DNA from: JANRKH01 sp033761815
GTDB taxonomy: Bacteria > Pseudomonadota > Alphaproteobacteria > Rickettsiales > Rickettsiaceae
Direction of reading: 5' to 3'
Assembly: GCA_033761815.1 (NCBI GenBank)
Contig: JANRMF010000008.1
Coordinates: 1 to 8,386, forward strand
DNA length: 8,386 bases
In this document: positions 6,321 through 8,386 of the stretch, piece after piece
Numbering within the stretch: the first letter of the stretch is position 1
How the letters are laid out: each line of letters begins with the position of its first letter
Made by a program: the position numbers and the translations under genes
The notes under the pieces: model-generated
What the model was told of the DNA's origin: nothing
The model's database searches: none
The model's input: only the letters and a program-made list of their open reading frames with translations

Positions 6321-8141
6321 ATGGCAGAACTTACAGACGAGGAGAAATTAGAACTTTTTCTATCCTTTAATTTTTTTCTTACTCCAAAAATGATGGATAC
6401 TGAGTGGCACAGTATTTTTGAGTTTTTTGGGCAAACAAAACTAACATCAAAAATCAAAGAGATGATTCCTGATGAATGGGAACTAAGTCATCAGGGTATA
6501 TGCTTTGGTCTTACTATGGAGTTTACGAGATATTTAATGAAGCATGAAAAAGATCCTGATCCTGTTGGTGATTTTTGTGAAAAAATTGACAGGGAATTAA
6601 ACGAAAAAGATGGAAAAAATCCGACAAACTTTTTAACAAGATTGTTACAATATCAAGCTTTTCAATCATCTCCTTCTGCAAAAATGAATAATTTGAGCGT
6701 TGAAAATGATTTTTCTCAAGATATTGCGCCTGATTATATAAGCGCCTGTCAATCGGATCTCAATAAATATAATCATATTGGGATCGTTATGGTTAGAAAA
6801 GGAGGCGCGCATGAAATATCTGTTCACAAAATTGGTGAAGATTATGTGGTGCTAGACCCAAATAGAGGAATGGCAAAATTCAGTGGGAATGATGCTGTAA
6901 ACAGATGTAATAGAATAATTTTTTTGCTTCATAAATCAGGAAATTATACAGAAAATAAATATCATAATTTAGGTGAAATAGTCCGAGATAATTTTAGCAA
7001 TCATGGTTTTGAAAAGTTTTTCAGAGGAACTAAGGAAGGCAAACAAAGGAAATACGTCAAAAGAAATGAAGATATTAATAATAAATTAGTATATACCTCT
7101 TTTGATAATAATGTAAATACCGTAAAAAAGTATCTTGATATGGGCGCAAATCCAAATTCTAGAGATTATCGTAGAGTTACTCCGCTTCATATAGCGGTTA
7201 CGAGCGCTAATCCTGAAATTATTAATCTGTTAATAGATAGAGGTGCTAATGTAAATGCGACTTTCGGCGCGGACGATCTTAGTCCTTTGATGTTAGCAAC
7301 TTTGAATCGGGAAAAAGAAGTGGTCAAGACTTTGATTGATAGAGGTGCATCAGTTAACATGAAGGATCCAATGCTTTTCTCAATCGCATCAAATGGGGAT
7401 CCAGAGATTAGGGATTTGCTAATAAGCGCCTCAAATAATGCGAAGACTTCAAACCTGACACCCCCACAAAATCAGAACACTATATCACCGGCACCAAAAG
7501 AGATTCGCCCAGTAGATACAAATCCAAAGTCACCTGAGCAGCCAGAGAGAAAGAAAAAAGAGCAAAATGTCCCAGCGCCTCAGAATCAAAACACAGTATC
7601 ACCGCAGCAAGAGGAAATTAGGCCAAGTAAGCAAGAACCTGCTAAGGATAACCCAAAATCACCGAATAAGATAGAGAGAAACCGTATATTTGTTGAGAAT
7701 CTAAGAGATGATTTGCTAGATTTGCACAAAACTCCGTTTAGATTAGCTCCAGAAACAATTAGACTGCCAGCCGGAATAAGAAATAGGAGTGATTTTTTCA
7801 AGGGTTTTGCAGAATTTCTAATTGAATTACCAAATAATCCGCGTTTGACTTTAGATAATGATGAGCCAATATTAGATATATTTGGCGATGCAAAAAAACC
7901 CCCACAAGCGGCAAGGGCCCGGGTTGACCCAAATGAGGATTTGTATATAGACTATTTCAACTCCATAACTAGCAATCCGAACGCAAAAGAGCTGGAGTGT
8001 ATTACGAATGCAAAAAACAATGCACTAAATTCAAGGGCTAATAAGGTAGAGCCAGTTGATGTGAAGCCCCAAAAAAAATCCTCTTTCCTTGAGAGATATC
8101 AGGAGGGGCTAAAAAGAGAGAACGACCCACTTAAAAAGTAG
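6321..8141 (+). CDS. Putative secreted effector: YopT-like (C58) cysteine protease domain with ankyrin repeats
   Basis: A 606-residue protein without signal peptide or membrane segments. The N-terminal domain (about 50-205) has GICFGLTMEFTRYL with C61, GGAHEISVHKI with H164, and VVLDPNRGMAKF with D179. This order and spacing (C to H 103, H to D 15) resemble the C58 proteases YopT (C139/H258/D274) and AvrPphB (C98/H212/D227), so I infer a papain-like cysteine protease. About three ankyrin repeats follow (about 250-370; TPLHIAV, LLIDRGANVNA, LIDRGASVN), a module for binding proteins. Residues 380-455 form a Pro/Gln/Lys-rich linker of two diverged 38-residue units. Residues 455-606 match nothing I know and end in a Lys/Arg-rich tail, as in many type IV secretion substrates. 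The likely role is cleavage of a host protein in the host cytoplasm. Target and secretion are inference; a toxin or a non-secreted enzyme is possible. Confidence 0.7.
   Translation: MAELTDEEKLELFLSFNFFLTPKMMDTEWHSIFEFFGQTKLTSKIKEMIPDEWELSHQGICFGLTMEFTRYLMKHEKDPDPVGDFCEKIDRELNEKDGKNPTNFLTRLLQYQAFQSSPSAKMNNLSVENDFSQDIAPDYISACQSDLNKYNHIGIVMVRKGGAHEISVHKIGEDYVVLDPNRGMAKFSGNDAVNRCNRIIFLLHKSGNYTENKYHNLGEIVRDNFSNHGFEKFFRGTKEGKQRKYVKRNEDINNKLVYTSFDNNVNTVKKYLDMGANPNSRDYRRVTPLHIAVTSANPEIINLLIDRGANVNATFGADDLSPLMLATLNREKEVVKTLIDRGASVNMKDPMLFSIASNGDPEIRDLLISASNNAKTSNLTPPQNQNTISPAPKEIRPVDTNPKSPEQPERKKKEQNVPAPQNQNTVSPQQEEIRPSKQEPAKDNPKSPNKIERNRIFVENLRDDLLDLHKTPFRLAPETIRLPAGIRNRSDFFKGFAEFLIELPNNPRLTLDNDEPILDIFGDAKKPPQAARARVDPNEDLYIDYFNSITSNPNAKELECITNAKNNALNSRANKVEPVDVKPQKKSSFLERYQEGLKRENDPLKK
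7458..7685 (+). repeat. Two diverged copies of a 38-residue unit in the effector linker
   Basis: Residues around 381-418 and 419-455 share the order PQNQNT(I/V)SP, then EIRP, then NPKSP, then a charged (E)R(K/N) stretch, offset by 38 residues (Q383 to Q421). The second copy has a few extra residues before NPKSP. At the DNA level the copies have clearly diverged, so the duplication is old. The composition (Pro, Gln, Asn, Lys, Glu) suggests a disordered spacer between the ankyrin repeats and the C-terminal domain. Confidence 0.65.
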
Positions 8142-8178
8142 AATAATTTTTGCTTAGAATAATCTTTTTAGGGGTATG

Positions 8179-8282
8179 ATACCAATCACCAGTTATAATA
8201 ATACTAAGCGCGAGGAGCAAGGCCTACTAAATATTAAGTTAGAGACGAGCAACAACCTAGGATTATAGCTGTTGATTGGTAT
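8179..8282. mobile_element. 104-bp inverted-repeat element, MITE-like
   Basis: The 21-nt ends 8179-8199 and 8262-8282 are inverted copies identical at 19 of 21 positions (shared ATACCAATCA, then CAG, then TATAAT). One of the two mismatches would be a G-U pair in RNA. The 62-base interior has no coding frame or inner symmetry. The outermost bases contain TA at each end, so it could be a TA-flanked insertion of the Tc1/mariner-IS630 type, with termini beginning CCAATCA. It lies 38 bases after the effector stop and may also serve as a 3'-end stem-loop. It is called from structure alone, without a second copy in the window. Confidence 0.4.
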
Positions 8283-8307
8283 GAGATCTGTTTTGCGACC
8301 CCCATCA

Positions 8308-8385
8308 TCATATAGCCCTAACACTTGGTCTTATGAAATTTTTGTTACTCTTCATGTAATTTAGAAACTGAGTAATAGAGTCAAC
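8308..8385 (-). CDS. Possible 3' end of a minus-strand gene (partial)
   Basis: Reading from the right edge on the minus strand, a frame of 25 codons (including TQFLNYMKSNKNF) ends at TGA 8308-8310. The composition is protein-like, and the arrangement would make the inverted-repeat element a spacer between convergent genes. A competing plus-strand frame, ATG 8281 to TAG 8362-8364 (27 codons), has no ribosome site. The stretch is too short to identify a family, and chance is a real possibility. Confidence 0.22.
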   Translation of the reverse strand, partial: VDSITQFLNYMKSNKNFIRPSVRAI

Positions 8386-8386
8386 C

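Noticed and set aside
1..8386. CRISPR array, toxin-antitoxin pair or phage-defence cluster
   Set aside because: No spaced direct repeats, no small paired genes and no nuclease or defence-type domains were seen; the genes are housekeeping plus one effector-like gene.

Overview
The window looks like a piece of an AT-rich alphaproteobacterial chromosome, most probably from an obligate intracellular Rickettsiales-like bacterium. This rests on the base composition, a housekeeping set (dnaX-ybaB-recR and a class I ribonucleotide reductase whose large subunit lacks the ATP cone), and a neighbouring gene built like a host-directed effector (cysteine protease plus ankyrin repeats). The order is inferred from gene content; no rRNA or other taxonomic marker is present.

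Region 1 (1-2813, plus strand): the tail of an unidentified reading frame (3-89), a short leader, then dnaX (clamp-loader tau/gamma), ybaB (nucleoid-associated protein) and recR (recombination mediator), tightly spaced and probably one operon for replication and repair. dnaX carries an in-phase A_AAA_AAA heptamer at the border between its linker and its C-terminal tau domain. A -1 shift there meets a stop after one codon, which resembles the E. coli arrangement that makes gamma.

Region 2 (2814-3140): a 327-base gap between convergent recR and nrdB. It holds a strong imperfect hairpin (3027-3058), probably a bidirectional termination element, and a minus-strand stretch that is open but has no normal start codon.

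Region 3 (3141-5966, minus strand): nrdA then nrdB, an operon for the aerobic class I ribonucleotide reductase. All metal-ligand, radical and redox-active residues I looked for are present. The gap upstream of nrdA has a promoter (TTGTGA-17-TATCAT) and, just upstream of it, one very good NrdR-box-like palindrome plus a weaker partner whose centre is exactly 31 bp away. The operon is therefore probably repressed by NrdR when deoxynucleotides are abundant.

Region 4 (6087-8141, plus strand): a leader with an 18-bp perfect palindrome and a good sigma70-type promoter, then a 606-residue protein with a strong Shine-Dalgarno. It has an N-terminal papain-like domain with a Cys61/His164/Asp179 arrangement like the YopT/AvrPphB (C58) proteases, about three ankyrin repeats, a proline-rich linker made of two diverged copies of a 38-residue unit, and an unrecognised basic C-terminus. 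This gene is the most novel-looking item in the window and a plausible type IV secreted effector.

Region 5 (8142-8386): a 104-base element with 21-nt inverted terminal repeats (19/21 identical), possibly a small non-autonomous transposable element, followed by what may be the 3' end of another minus-strand gene.
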